Source of the DNA: Malania oleifera
Taxonomy: Eukaryota > Streptophyta > Magnoliopsida > Santalales > Ximeniaceae
Length of the DNA stretch: 64,000 nucleotides
Reading direction: 5' to 3'
NCBI RefSeq assembly: GCF_029873635.1
Contig: NC_080423.1
Span: 89,697,191 to 89,761,190 of the forward strand
In this document: positions 47,101 to 58,560 of the stretch, one piece after another
How positions within the stretch are numbered: the stretch's first letter is position 1
How the letters are laid out: every line of letters starts with the position of its first letter
Position numbers and translations under genes: made by a program
The notes under the pieces: generated by a model
The model's input: the letters and a program-made list of their open reading frames with translations, nothing else
Databases searched by the model: none
Told to the model about the DNA's origin: nothing

Positions 47101-48600
47101 TCATGATGGATCCTAGGGGAAAGGATGTTATGGCTGGAGGGGATAATCATGTGGATATCTCCAATGAGGACAATGTTGATGCCTCGGCAGTGCTATGAAG
47201 TATAGCACGGCGGGCTTGGAAGGAAAATCGGAGGGATTCCTAAGAGCAGAGTTAGCTATTAGCTAATAGGGGCTACACGTTCCAGAAGTTTACCAGGGTG
47301 AGTCTGCCAGCGTTTTCAGGAGGAGCGAACCCGATTGTAGCTGAACATTGGGTTTAGGAGATGGAGGAGCTGCTGGGTGTGCTAGAGTGCCCAGAGGAAC
47401 AGAAGGTGTGGTTTGCCACTTTTAAACTGGTAGGGGAAGTGAAGAGGTCGTGGAGATCGGCAAAGATGGTATAGGAACAACGTCTAGGACATATATCTAT
47501 TACCTGGAGTCGTTTTAAGGAGGTTTTCTTCGACAGATACTTCCTTATTGCCACTTGAGAGGCAAAGTCAGAGGAGTTCTTACATCTTACTCAAGGGCCC
47601 ATGACAGTGCAGCAGTATGCGGCCAGTTTCGTGGAGCTATCCCATTTTTCTCCGCACATGGTCCCGAATGAGCTGAAGAAGACTCAAATGTTTGAGAGAG
47701 GCTTGAGGCAGGGAATATGCACCCAGGTGATGGCGTTGTTGACTTAGAATTTCTCTAAGCTGGTGGAAAGGGCCACGATAGTTGAGGCCAGTATTGAGGA
47801 GGGGGGAGAGTAGCAAACCAGAAGAAGAGGCCCTTGCCTCAGGGTTTTAGACTAGCACTAGCTAGGGCTTATGGAAGCGGCATGGTAATTTCTGGGGCCA
47901 GTGAAAGGAGATGGGGTACCGAGGCCATCAGGGGGGTTTGCAGCATCCTATCTGTTCCAGATGCCATCAGAGGCATTAGAGCAAGTGTAGGGGAGGACCA
48001 GCTGCCTGCTGCCGGTGCGGTGGGGCAGGATATCTAGAACGAGATTGCCACGCGACATTGAGTTACGCAACTCTATAGCCTCAGTATAGGTAGGTAACTA
48101 GGCACCTCGAGGTGGGCACCAGAGGGGCACTACCTAGGCGCAGGTGTATTCTATGACTCCGGGTGACACCGAGCACGCAGGAGATATGGTTACAGATAAC
48201 ATTTATGTGCTTTCAAATAAAGTTCTTGTGCTCTTTGATTAAGGTGCGATGCACTCTTTTGTGTCTCGGGGATTTATTAAACTGTGCGGGTAGAAACACA
48301 CCTTTTAGATGCCAAGTTAGCAGTGGTTACACCGACAGGGTCGGTAATAATGTGAAACAAGGTGATCGGGGATCACCTAATGGAGATTCAGGGAATAAGG
48401 TTGTTTTCTAGTCTAATTGTTTTTGACATGCATGTGATCAATATTATTTTGGGGATGGATTGGCTAGCATCCAGTTATATGAGCATTGGCTGCCACAGAA
48501 AGGAGGTAGTGTTCAGACCTTTAGGGGAGCAAGAGTTCAAATTTTTTGGGTCGTATGTGCACTTTGAACCAGAAATCCTTTCAGCGATTTAGGCAAATAG
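47101..48600 (+). pseudogene. Element G gag and protease region (fossil)
   Basis: The region starts with MDPRGKDVMAGGDNH. Gag segments include LPAFSGGANPIVAEHW near 47308, [20 protein letters not shown] near 47600, and a zinc-knuckle stretch near 48010-48050 (CRCGGAGYLERDC-like). A protease-like segment LVLFD..AMHSFVS lies near 48228. The region is broken. Confidence 0.78.
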
Positions 48601-48849
48601 GTTGCTTCGAGATAGCTGCTAGGGGAATCTTGCATTTGTGAAACCGAAGGAGGAACTTAAGCTGGAGGATATCCCAGTGATAGGGAGTTCTTAAACGTCT
48701 TTTGAGAAGTTTACTGGGATTGCCTCCTAATCGCGAGGTGGAGTTTGCCATCGAGTTGAATCCGGGGATAGCACCGATTTTTAAGGCTCCATAAAGAATA
48801 GCTCTTGCTGAACTAAAGGAGTTAAAGGAACAACTACACGAACTTTTGG

Positions 48850-50000
48850 ATAAGGGTTTTATCAAGCCGAGCATATCACCCTAGGGAGCACCAGTGTTGT
48901 TTGTAAAGAAGAAGGATGGGTCGATGAGGATGTGCATTGACTATAGGGAAATTAATAAGGTGACAGTGAAGAACAAGTACCCATTACACTGTATAGACGA
49001 TCTATTTGACTAGTTAAAGGGCACACATGTTTTCTCTAAGATTGATATGCAATCTAGGTATCATCAGTTGAAGGTGAAATCAGAGGATGTACCAAAGATG
49101 GCTTTTTGTACCAGATATAGCCATTATGAATTCTTAGTTATGTCGTTCGGTTTGACAAATGCTTTGATGGCATTCATAGATTTGATGAACAGGGTGTTCC
49201 ATGAGTACCTAGATCAGTTCGTGGTGGTGTTCATCGATGACATCCTGATTTATTCTAGGAGTCTTGCAGAGCATGAAGCTCATTTGAGACTGGTGCTTTA
49301 GGTACTTAAAGAGAAGAGGTTATTTGCTAAATTCAAGAAATACGAGTTCTGGCTGGAACAAGTGGCATTTTTGGGACATGTAGTGTCTAGGAAAGGAATT
49401 TTAGTATACCCAAGCAAAGTAGAGACAATAGTTGATTGGGCGAGACTGAAGAACGTACATGATATTAGAAATTTCTTGGGTTTGGTAGGGTACTATCGTC
49501 GATTCATCGAGGGTTTCTCTAGGCTATCACATTCTTTGACACAACTTACGAGGAAGAATAGTAAGTTTGAGTGGACTAGGGAGTGTGAGCAGAGTTTCTA
49601 AGAATTGAAGCAGTAACTAGTCACGACCCCATTGTTGACCATTCCATCAGGGGACGGTGGTTTTGTGATTTACAATGACGCATCTCAGAAAGGACTCGGG
49701 TGTGTATTTATGGAGCAGGGGAAAGTTATTGTGTATGATTCTCATCAACTCAAGGAGTACGAGAAGAACTACCCTATGCACGACTTGGAGCTAGCAGCAG
49801 TGGTTTTTGCACTAAAGATTTGGCGACACTACCTATATGGTGATAGGTGCAAGATCTTTACTGTTTATAAGAGTCTTAAATACTTCTTCACCCAGAAGGA
49901 GTTGAATATGAGGCAACGCAGATGGCTTGAGTTGATAAAGGACTATGACTGTACCATTAGTTACCATCCCGGGAAAGCTTGTGGTAGCTGATGCGTTGAG
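48850..50000 (+). pseudogene. Element G reverse transcriptase and RNase H region (fossil)
   Basis: RT segments are [19 protein letters not shown] near 48905, [16 protein letters not shown] near 49032, [20 protein letters not shown] near 49140 and [18 protein letters not shown] near 49222. The bridge has FLGHVVSRKGI near 49368. RNase H has [20 protein letters not shown] near 49666, and [19 protein letters not shown] near 49780. All are typical gypsy motifs. The region is broken. Confidence 0.9.
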
Positions 50001-50199
50001 TCGGAAATGAGTGGGTGCGTTAGCTTCAGAGGTTGTTGTACAGCATCAGATAAGGATGGACTTGGAGAGGTTGGACATAGAGTTGGTGGACGGGGATCCA
50101 CAGGGGTTCATTTTTCTGTTTGACGCAGAGTTGATGAAAATTGTGGAGAAGGTACGAAGTGAACTGCAAACTGTCTTCAATGTTTCTGAGGATGAGGTT

Positions 50200-51345
50200 C
50201 TCAGATTTCACACCAAACCATGTGTACCTAATGACACAGAGATTAAAAGAATGATTTTGGAGGAAGCTTATCTCTCTCTTTACACTATTCATCCAGGAAG
50301 CATGAAGATGTATAGAGATCTGCGAGAATCATTTTGGTAGAGCAACATGAAGAGGGAGATTGCTAGAATCGTTGAACAGTGCCTAACATTTAAGTAGGTT
50401 AAAGCGGAGCACTAGAGGCAAACGAGACCACTTCAAACCCTTGATATCCCTAAATGGAAGTGAGATCATATCTCAATGGATTATGTAACAGGGTTGCCTT
50501 TAGCGGTGCATGGACAAAATGCCATCTGGGTAATAGTGAATCGGCTGACAAAGACTGTGCACTTTGTTCTGATTAGAGTAAGTTATTCTATGAATATACT
50601 GACAGAGATTTATGTGCAAGAGATTATATGGCTTCATGGCGTCCCGGTTTCCATTGTTTCATATCAAGATCCACGGTTCACCTTTCGGTTCTAGAAGAGT
50701 TTGTGGGACACCTTGGGATCTAACTCATATAAGGTTTTGTATGGTTTCCAGTGTTGATCTCCATTGTACTGGAATAAGGTAGGCGAGTGGCAGATTTTGG
50801 GGCCAAAGCTTGTTCAAAAGACCTCTGCAAAGGTCGAGCTTATTAGGGAGAGGATTAAAGCAACCCAAAATCGGTAGAATAGTTATGTGGATACTCACCG
50901 ACGAGAGTTAAAGTTTGGAATTGGTGATATGATATTTCTAAGTATTGCTTCGATGAAAGGGGCGATGAGGTTTGAGAAGAAAGGTAAGTTAAGCCCTCGG
51001 TACATTGGGTCATTTGAGATTTTGGAAAGGATTGGTCCAGTTGCCAATCAAGTGGCATTACCCCCAGCATTGTCTCAAGTTCAAGATGTTTTTTACGTAT
51101 AAGTGTTGAGGAAGTATGTGCTAGATCCTTCGCACGTGATAAGTTATGAATCTTTGGAGATCGGGGATGCTTTGGCTTACGAGGAGGTACCAATTCAGAT
51201 TTTGGATTAAAAAATACAGGAACTGCATACTAAGGACATACCGTTAGTGAAAGTGTTATGGTAGAATCATGCAGTAGATGAGGCTTCTTGGGAGTTAGAA
51301 GCAGAAATATGCCAGAAATACCCGTGGCTTTTAGGAGAGGTTTAA
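50200..51345 (+). pseudogene. Element G integrase region with chromodomain (fossil)
   Basis: The zinc-binding N-terminal part is recognisable near 50250-50400 (EEAYLSLYTIHPGSMKMYRD), then the core with MDYVTGLPLAVHGQNAIWVI near 50476 and LHGVPVSIVSYQDPRFTFRF near 50633. A chromodomain-like tail follows near 51240-51345 (LVKVLW.NHAVDEASWELE). Chromodomains of this type place the element in the Tekay/Del clade. The region is broken. Confidence 0.82.
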
Positions 51346-51679
51346 CCCCAGACAGATTAGTTGGCAACACAGGTAAGTGTTTGTTTTATTTGCAGGTCAG
51401 GTAAGGTAGGTTTTTTTAGTTTGTTAGTTGTTTATGACTCTATATATGAATGGTCTTGGGAGAGTTTGGTATAATATTGTAATCTCCCAAGATATGGTGT
51501 GTAACCACTGTATTCCTCCACCATAAGTGAGGGTATTTAATAAACTTGAGACGGGGCCGCTATGTGGGTGTCTACTGACTCTTCGGTAGAGATGGATTGT
51601 AAAATAAGGATGTGATTAGTATCAATTAACAATTTTGATGACGAAATTCTTATAAAGCGGGGGGGGGGGGGGGAGAGAT
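51346..51679 (+). mobile_element. Non-coding 3' tail and polypurine tract of element G
   Basis: AT-rich tail ending in a long G tract (about 51659-51673) and gagagat immediately before the 3' LTR. Confidence 0.75.
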
Positions 51680-51974
51680 TGTAGAAACCCAAACCCAGAA
51701 AATAAAAGAAATAGATAAGAAATGAAGAAAGGGAATTTAAAAAGGGCAAAGTAGTAGGGTTTGTCGACGAATCCCCATTTTCATTGACGAATGCCCTTCT
51801 ATGGTTTATCAACAAAGTTCAGGCATTGTCAACGAAGTGATCCCGAATGACAGGAATTTTAGGCTTAAGGTCCTTTTGCAATTCGTCAACGAAGGCACCA
51901 TTTCTTCGACGAAGACAACCAGGTCAACGGTCTATAAATAGGTTTTAACTTTACTTCTTCATTAAGAAACTAAA

Positions 51975-52052
<78 letters not shown>

Positions 52053-53745
52053 ATCTCTATCTAAAAACCGTGTGCTCACTCTTCCTCTCTATGATTCTTC
52101 ATCATTCGTCACCCGAATTGACAATCAGAAGTTACCATGAGGATCTAGGGGAGTTTCTTTATAAGTCTAGCAGAGTGAATTTTTTAATAGAATCTTTATA
52201 GGCATCGTCCCAAAGTTGAGGTAAGGGTAGAAATGGTTTATTTATCTAACATTTTATTAATTAAATGAGGTGTGTGGGCCTAGGGATGCTTAATGGTTAT
52301 CATTTTGGGGAAATGTGTTTTCAGGGTTTTGGGCTCCGTATTGCTATAAAGTGGGCCTTTGGAGCATTGTAGGAACTCTCTTAATAAACAGGTATGAGGA
52401 TTAAGTTAAGTTAGAGTTTTTATTAAATATGATTTGATTAAACTGTTATATATTTATTTATTTATGAGTTCAAATATTAGTTTGAAAACCAACCATTCAA
52501 CAGGGATTTTAAAAACCTAGGATATATGGTACGGTATTTTGAATAATATAAATGGTGGAAAATCTAATTTATCTTATGAACTAAAAATATAGTGTTTTCT
52601 TGGTTGTCTCCAAGATCGTGTTTGAATATTGAAATTGTGTGGCAGGTGAATAAATTTATATGGTTTATTGCGTAATCAAATTTGAGAATGATTGCGAAAT
52701 ATATTGGAACTATTTGTGAAACATACTGGAATTGCTTGTGAATAATATAGGGATTTGATATGACGGTCAGAGGCCAGGTTTTATATGATGGCTAGGGGTC
52801 AGGTTTTATTTGACAGCTATGAGCTGGGTTAATTTGACAGCTGGGGCCCAGGTTTTTTATTAAATGATAGGTGTAAAATGAAATAAGTTAAATAATAGTT
52901 TTTATTACTTAAATTGCATGATATACTTTAGGAACCTTGGGGATCAGTTGTTATGTGAGCACGGTACCATTGCAAGTGGTTGATTAGTTGACGACGTGCG
53001 CCCACGCTGTTCTGGATATAAGTGTAGGGTAGTCTCAGCCAATAATTTGTGTGAGGATGAAGTAAGGGCATCGGGCCTGCAACTTGGCTGTGGATGCCTG
53101 CAGACGGACTTGTAGAGGGATATTTTGACTTTGTTTTGGGTTGATCACCCAGGCTTAGTCTAGCCTTTGGGCTGCACAACCCGTACCATGGTGGAAGTAA
53201 ATGGTGTTAGTCATAGGGAGTGTCTTCTATGCATATCTTTAGATTTATGTAAATGATGCTACTATTTAATGATCTGTTTACACTATGGAAACAAGATAAG
53301 TATTTTCAACTGTATAAAGTGAGTACACGTTAAAATAGCTATTTTTGGTTAAATGAAGGATGGTTGTTCCTTGTGAATACTAAATTCATGCTGGCCACAC
53401 ACTGATTTTAACTTAGTCTTCCTTACTGAGAAGTGTCTTACCCCAATATACAAATTATCTTTTCAAGAAACACCAGGGATTGTGTTTAGCAGGGCTAGAG
53501 GGGTTGAGCTAGTTGTAAAGTCTTTTTATGTAATGTGTATGGAATGAGTTTTCTTTTTGTATAGTACTATGGGTTGTAATATGGATATTTGGAGACATTT
53601 ATGTATATTAGTAATTAAAACTCTGGTAATGTGTTTGGAGAATGCATCACTTATTTCCATTGCATTTATATTGAATATGGTATCAGGAACATATACGTCA
53701 CTTAAGTAGCACCTCGGGTCCCACGTGGCAGGTCGGGGCATTACA
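51680..53745 (+). repeat. Element G 3' LTR
   Basis: It aligns with the 5' LTR throughout. It has a TATA-like box at about 51931-51941 and a (CT)n run at about 51979-52046, longer than in the 5' copy. Confidence 0.92.
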
Positions 53746-53750
53746 TGTTG

Positions 53751-54176
53751 AATATTATGAATTTCTTGTTTCTCTTAATTCCTCTTCTAGTGCAATCTTT
53801 CGAGATGAGGTGACTGGTTCTAGTAAGGGGGAGCTGGTTGATGATAATAAAAAGCCTGATCGATTACTCTTCTCATGGTGGTGATAGAGATAATATAATT
53901 TAGCGAGAGTCTTTGCATATTGTACCAGTCATGCATTCTTCAACCCCAACTTTACCAGCCCCAACTCCTTCACCTACAGAAGCTCCGAGTTCTCCTTCCT
54001 TTGCTCCATCTTCTTCTTCTCCTTCTTCTCCTTCTGAGACTGGTGGTAATATTTCACCAATTTTTGATTTTATTTTTTTAATGATTTGGATAAACCAATT
54101 GATTTAAGAAAATGTATTCATACTTGTAATCCTCTTGCAAGATATGTATACGATATAGAAAATTTTGTGTCCTATG

Positions 54177-54228
<52 letters not shown>

Positions 54229-54290
54229 GAATATACGTGTTTTCTAGCTACATTATTTGCTATTACAATCCTTTCCCCTTAAAGGAATGT
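53751..54290 (+). pseudogene. Element I linker between integrase and RT (fossil) with (CT)n
   Basis: A Pro/Ser/Thr-rich stretch (TPTLPAPTPSPTEAPSSPSF near 53933) is typical of the copia linker between integrase and RT. A (CT)n run lies at about 54180-54227. No separate gene is supported. Confidence 0.6.
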
Positions 54291-55043
54291 TATGGTTGAT
54301 CCAAGATGGAAGACAACAATGCTTAAGGAAATAAGAACTTTGATTGAGAACAAGATGTGGGAGCTTGTCTCTTTTCCTACGAGAAAATAACCAGTTGGGT
54401 GTCAATGGATCTTTACAATAAAGCGAACACTCGAAGGAAAGGTAGAAAGGTACAAGGCTTGATTGGTGGCCAAAGAGTATATGTAGATGTATGTGATTGA
54501 TTATGAGGAGACTTTTGCACTTGTGGCCAAGCTTAATTATGTGTGTTCTTTCATTTCCTATGTAGTTAATCGTGGTTGGAATCTTTTCAGGTCGATATTA
54601 AGAACACGTTTTTTTCATGGATATCTATAGGAAAAAGTTTGTGTAGAGATTCTACTTGGTTTTTCTAGCCCTTGTATTGCTATCAAAGTATGCAAATTAC
54701 GCCACTCTTTGTATGGCTTGAAGCAATCTCTAGAGGCTTCGTTTGATAATTTTAAACAAGTTATCCTTTCCATGAATTACCAATAGACTAATGCTAATCA
54801 TACTATGTTCTTTCGAAACAACTAGGGGAAGGTAGCTATCTTGATTGTGTATGTAGATAATATTATGGTAACATATGATGATCTAACTAAGATCACATGT
54901 TAGAAGGAGAGGCTATCAAAAGAATTTGAGGTGAATGGCCATATAAAACTCCGCTATTTTCTTAGAATTGAAGTTACTAGGTCTTTACGAGGTATTTTCT
55001 TATCCTAGAGGAAGTACATGTTAGATTTTCTAACAGATACTGG
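54291..55043 (+). pseudogene. Element I reverse transcriptase region, first copy (fossil)
   Basis: It starts near MVDPRWKTTMLKEIRTLIEN (54292), with ENKMWELVSFPT and later the copia RT segments around LRHSLYGLKQS near 54697 and VAILIVYVDNIMVTYDDLT near 54835. It ends where J is inserted. From about 54545 it is nearly the same as 60697-61195. The region is broken. Confidence 0.8.
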
Positions 55044-55460
55044 TGTTGGCTTTGGTGTATTCCCAAGAGGGGGGATGAATTGGGTATTTAAAAATTTCCT
55101 CCTAGGTTCAACTAATATAGTAACATTATTACTTAACTTAGGATTTGTCTATACAATTATAAACCTAATCATTCACAATAGTAAAATACAAACATTCAGG
55201 TGCTGGAATTTAAAATGTGGAAATTAAAAGCACGCACAAGAAATGTTATTGAGGTTTGGCCAACTGTGCCTACATCCTCACCTCTAGCTCGCAAGCCCAA
55301 GGATTCTACTAAAGCTCACTTAATAGGTGGAACGATACCGGTTACAATCAGGTCAATTAGCACAAGGTTGACCTCAACCTTTACAACCAGGTCAATTAGC
55401 GGGGTTGACCTCAACTTACACCTTACCAGGATGGTGCACCTAACTTTCCTAACCGGCTCA
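55044..55460 (-). repeat. Element J 3' LTR (partial)
   Basis: On the plus strand it starts TGTTGGCTTTGGTGTATTCC and follows the start of 58561 onward, including tcaattagcacaaggttgacc repeats, before giving way to sequence that matches B's non-coding core. Confidence 0.8.
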
Positions 55461-57266
55461 ACACATGCTATGTAGTTCATGACCCAAGAACATTCCATAT
55501 CAAATCATAGGACTTCAAGTGCAGGATATAATGTTCAGGGATTTTCAAAAGAGCCTCAATATTTCAAAAAGTAAAGTGATACATATTGGTTCTTTAAGCT
55601 TTCTCCATAGGGATGGAGCTGAGCTCCCCTAATCGTTTGATGATTATGTGAGGATGAAACTTGATTTTCATTTAATTTTCACTCATCCTTCCAAAAATAT
55701 TTTATCATTTATTATTTCATAATCATCTATGTACAAAGTTTTGGTTTGGGAAAATTCCACCGAAATTTCGGCAGCATGCCGACTGTAAATTAAACATTTC
55801 CTAAATTTTTATGCACCAAAACCTGATAGATTCAAGCAATCAATTCAAAATAATTCAATTTGAGCATGCAAGAACCTATTTCTACTACCAGCATGCAATA
55901 CACAACATACTGTATCAGCCATGCAGATGTCGTTCTATGCAATCCAGTATTATCAATCAGTATATTTAATAACAGTTCACAATACTAGATAATCACAAGT
56001 CACTATCCATCAAGATATAATATGGACGATAAACAACAGTGGATAGTTATGAGTTTGGTGCTGTGTTGTTTTTCATAAAGGCATATGGAAACATAAAAAT
56101 GATAGCATTCAAAAGAGTCATGAAATTTTGAAAAGAAATGCTCCCCCTGAGTTATGCACATATTCAATTTATGCCTTTTCTTAATTATCTACTTTCTTTA
56201 GCCAAGAGTTATAAAATTTTCAATGGTTTAATCTTTTTGGCGTGAATGCTTTAGGCTTATTAGACCAAAAAGTCACAATGAGTAATCATTAAGATGATAA
56301 TCCTATGTCTACCTCTTTTTTTATGAATCTAATACATGCGAGAGGCACAAGTTCAAATGGTTTCCAATTTAAAAATGCATATGCATAGGTCTACTTGATT
56401 AAGACCTAGTGCAACCAATTTAGCCATTCAACTCATTTCAAAGGATATGAAGCTCTAAAGGATACAACTTAACGTTTTGAGAGCTATGCATGTGAAGTAG
56501 ATTAAATACTCTTTAAGGATTATAATTTCTGTTAAGTTCGAAGAGTATTCAATATAAGTCGACATGATTCAAGATATTTTCATGGAAGTGGATATGTCCA
56601 ACCGCTTAGGCAAATAGCATTTATAAGTATTTGAATTTTCTTGAACAATGATCTTCGGAGAATGGAAAGTATCCTATAAATATAATTACAATCTAAAGCA
56701 AGGAAACAAGTGGATAGGTGAAACCTTACTGAATATGATCATGGTTTGGTAAGGATTTCCTATGAAGGGGATAGGTGAATCAAGATTAGAAGATTTAAAT
56801 ATTAAACTCAAAGGGAATAATTTGATTTAACAATAAAATACGAATCCCCTAGTGGATGCCTTTAATTTTGATTATGAGAGGGAGGTCTTATTATTAGCAC
56901 AAAATAGATATGGAATTTATTATCATTGCTTATACCTAGAGTGATGACCAGGTTTTGACTAATGAGATTAGGGTTAAAGATATATAGAATAGGATGGATC
57001 CCTAAAACTCATTTCTATGCAATGGACAATGGTATGCTTAAACTTGTAATTTTCATATTTGCATGGGTTAAGCATTTTGAATTAAATACTAGGCATAGAT
57101 GTCATGTCCATTTGGAAGTAGATAAATGTTCTTAGTATAACAAGATAGTGTTTAGTGAGTGTGTATACTAAGATTTTCATTTTAAGCAATAACCACTTCC
57201 AAAACCTATAGTCATCACACCCCCCTAAACTTAGGAACTAAGGAAGAATTAAATAATTATGTAATT
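55461..57266 (-). mobile_element. Non-coding core of element J
   Basis: It matches 16801-18440 of B in reverse orientation in several long stretches, without coding content. The hairpin arms ccttactgaa (56724-56733) and tttggtaagg (56745-56754) correspond to B's at 17182-17212. Confidence 0.7.
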
Positions 57267-58510
57267 TCTATTGAAACCATCCTTCGTCATCTCCTGCTGG
57301 GTTTGCTATCATGATAACCCATATCATCTCTTTACTCAAGCCTCTGATACTTCTAAATAGACAGTTAAACCACACGTGCCCTTTTCTTTCATGAAACAAG
57401 CATATTTTGTATATACGTGAAAAATTATGCTTATTTAAATTCTTTTTGCTTGATGAGGCAAGACTATGGGATATATGAATTAAGTTTGAACCCTTACTGA
57501 ATAGAATTTTCCTTTTAATTCCTAAGGGTTTATTATGATTATTCTTTTCATTTTTAATTTTGAAAGCAACTTTAGAATAATCATCTATTTCTTCATCAAG
57601 CAAGCAATTTTCAACATTTTCTCAATCTTTTTCTTTTCAAGAATAGCATGATAATTTTCTAACCCCTTAAATTGTTTTGCTATTCTTTTGTTCTCATTCT
57701 TCAAAAATATTTTATGCTTAGATGCCCAACTAGAAACTTGTGCATTCTCAATAAAGTATTTTCTAGTTTTTCATATGACAATATGCTTTTATTATTCAAT
57801 TTAGCACATGATTCATCATAAGAATTAATACAATAGTTTTCACATGAATCATTGCATGTGACATTAATAGTATCATCACAAGATTCAACACATGATACAA
57901 TACGACATTCAACACAAGAATAATCAGTATATGCATTACCATCAAAAAAATCATTATAGGCAACTGATGATTCAACATATGATATATCACAGGCTTCAGC
58001 ATAAGAATCACCATATGCATTATTGATAGAATTATCATGAAATTCAATAGATGGTTCATCATTAGACATATCATAGCATTTAGCAACAAAATCATCTACA
58101 GAGGTTGAGATAGGAACATATACTTCACTGTCTGTTAATGCAATTGCCCTATTATTTACCACTTCCTGAGTGGTGGTCTCATTCTCTTGGGACTTTCCAT
58201 ATTTTCTTTCGAGTTCATCCCAGATATCCTTTGCAATCCAACATGCCACAAACTCAACAAAAATATCAAAATCTAATGCAAGATATAACATGTCCATGGC
58301 ATATGAATTCGCATGCATTATCCTAATATCATATTCATCCAAGGGAATACGAATCCCATTAACAATCACCCGCTGGGCCATCCAATTCATTGATTTTATA
58401 AATACGCTCATTCTAATTTTTCAGGTGGTGTAATCGACACCACAAAATATAGGAGGCCTAGAAAGTGATTGTCCCTCACCGAATGGGGATACACCAAATT
58501 GAGCCATCTT
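57267..58510 (-). pseudogene. Element J gag-like region (fossil)
   Basis: On the minus strand from about 58506, MAQFGVSPFGEGQSLSRPPI matches the N-terminus of B's gag. MSVFIKSMNWMAQRVIVNG (near 58410) and AKDIWDELERKYGKSQENE follow. A long acidic Cys/Ser/Asn/Asp-rich section has repeats of the NDSCENYCINSYDESC kind. A Lys/Asn-rich tail with a zinc-knuckle-like CLFHERKGHVWFNC lies near 57390. The region is broken. Confidence 0.78.
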
Positions 58511-58560
58511 GATCTTTAGTAAAAATGTTTAAGTCAATGCCATGAGGCACTGATACCAAT

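Larger units (their letters stand above)
44618..53745 (+). mobile_element. Element G: Tekay/Del-like chromovirus (Ty3/gypsy)
   Basis: It is flanked by a perfect TSD (tgttg at 44613-44617 and 53746-53750). LTRs are 44618-46658 and 51680-53745, starting TGTAGAAACCC and ending GGGGCATTACA. The body order is primer site, gag with zinc knuckle, protease, RT, RNase H, integrase and a C-terminal chromodomain; RT before integrase is diagnostic for gypsy. The LTRs differ by about a tenth by eye. It is broken, with more than ten breaks. Confidence 0.93.

Noticed and set aside
53913-54107. A Pro/Ser-rich open frame as a separate gene
   Set aside because: The position between integrase and RT of element I, and the composition, fit the copia linker.
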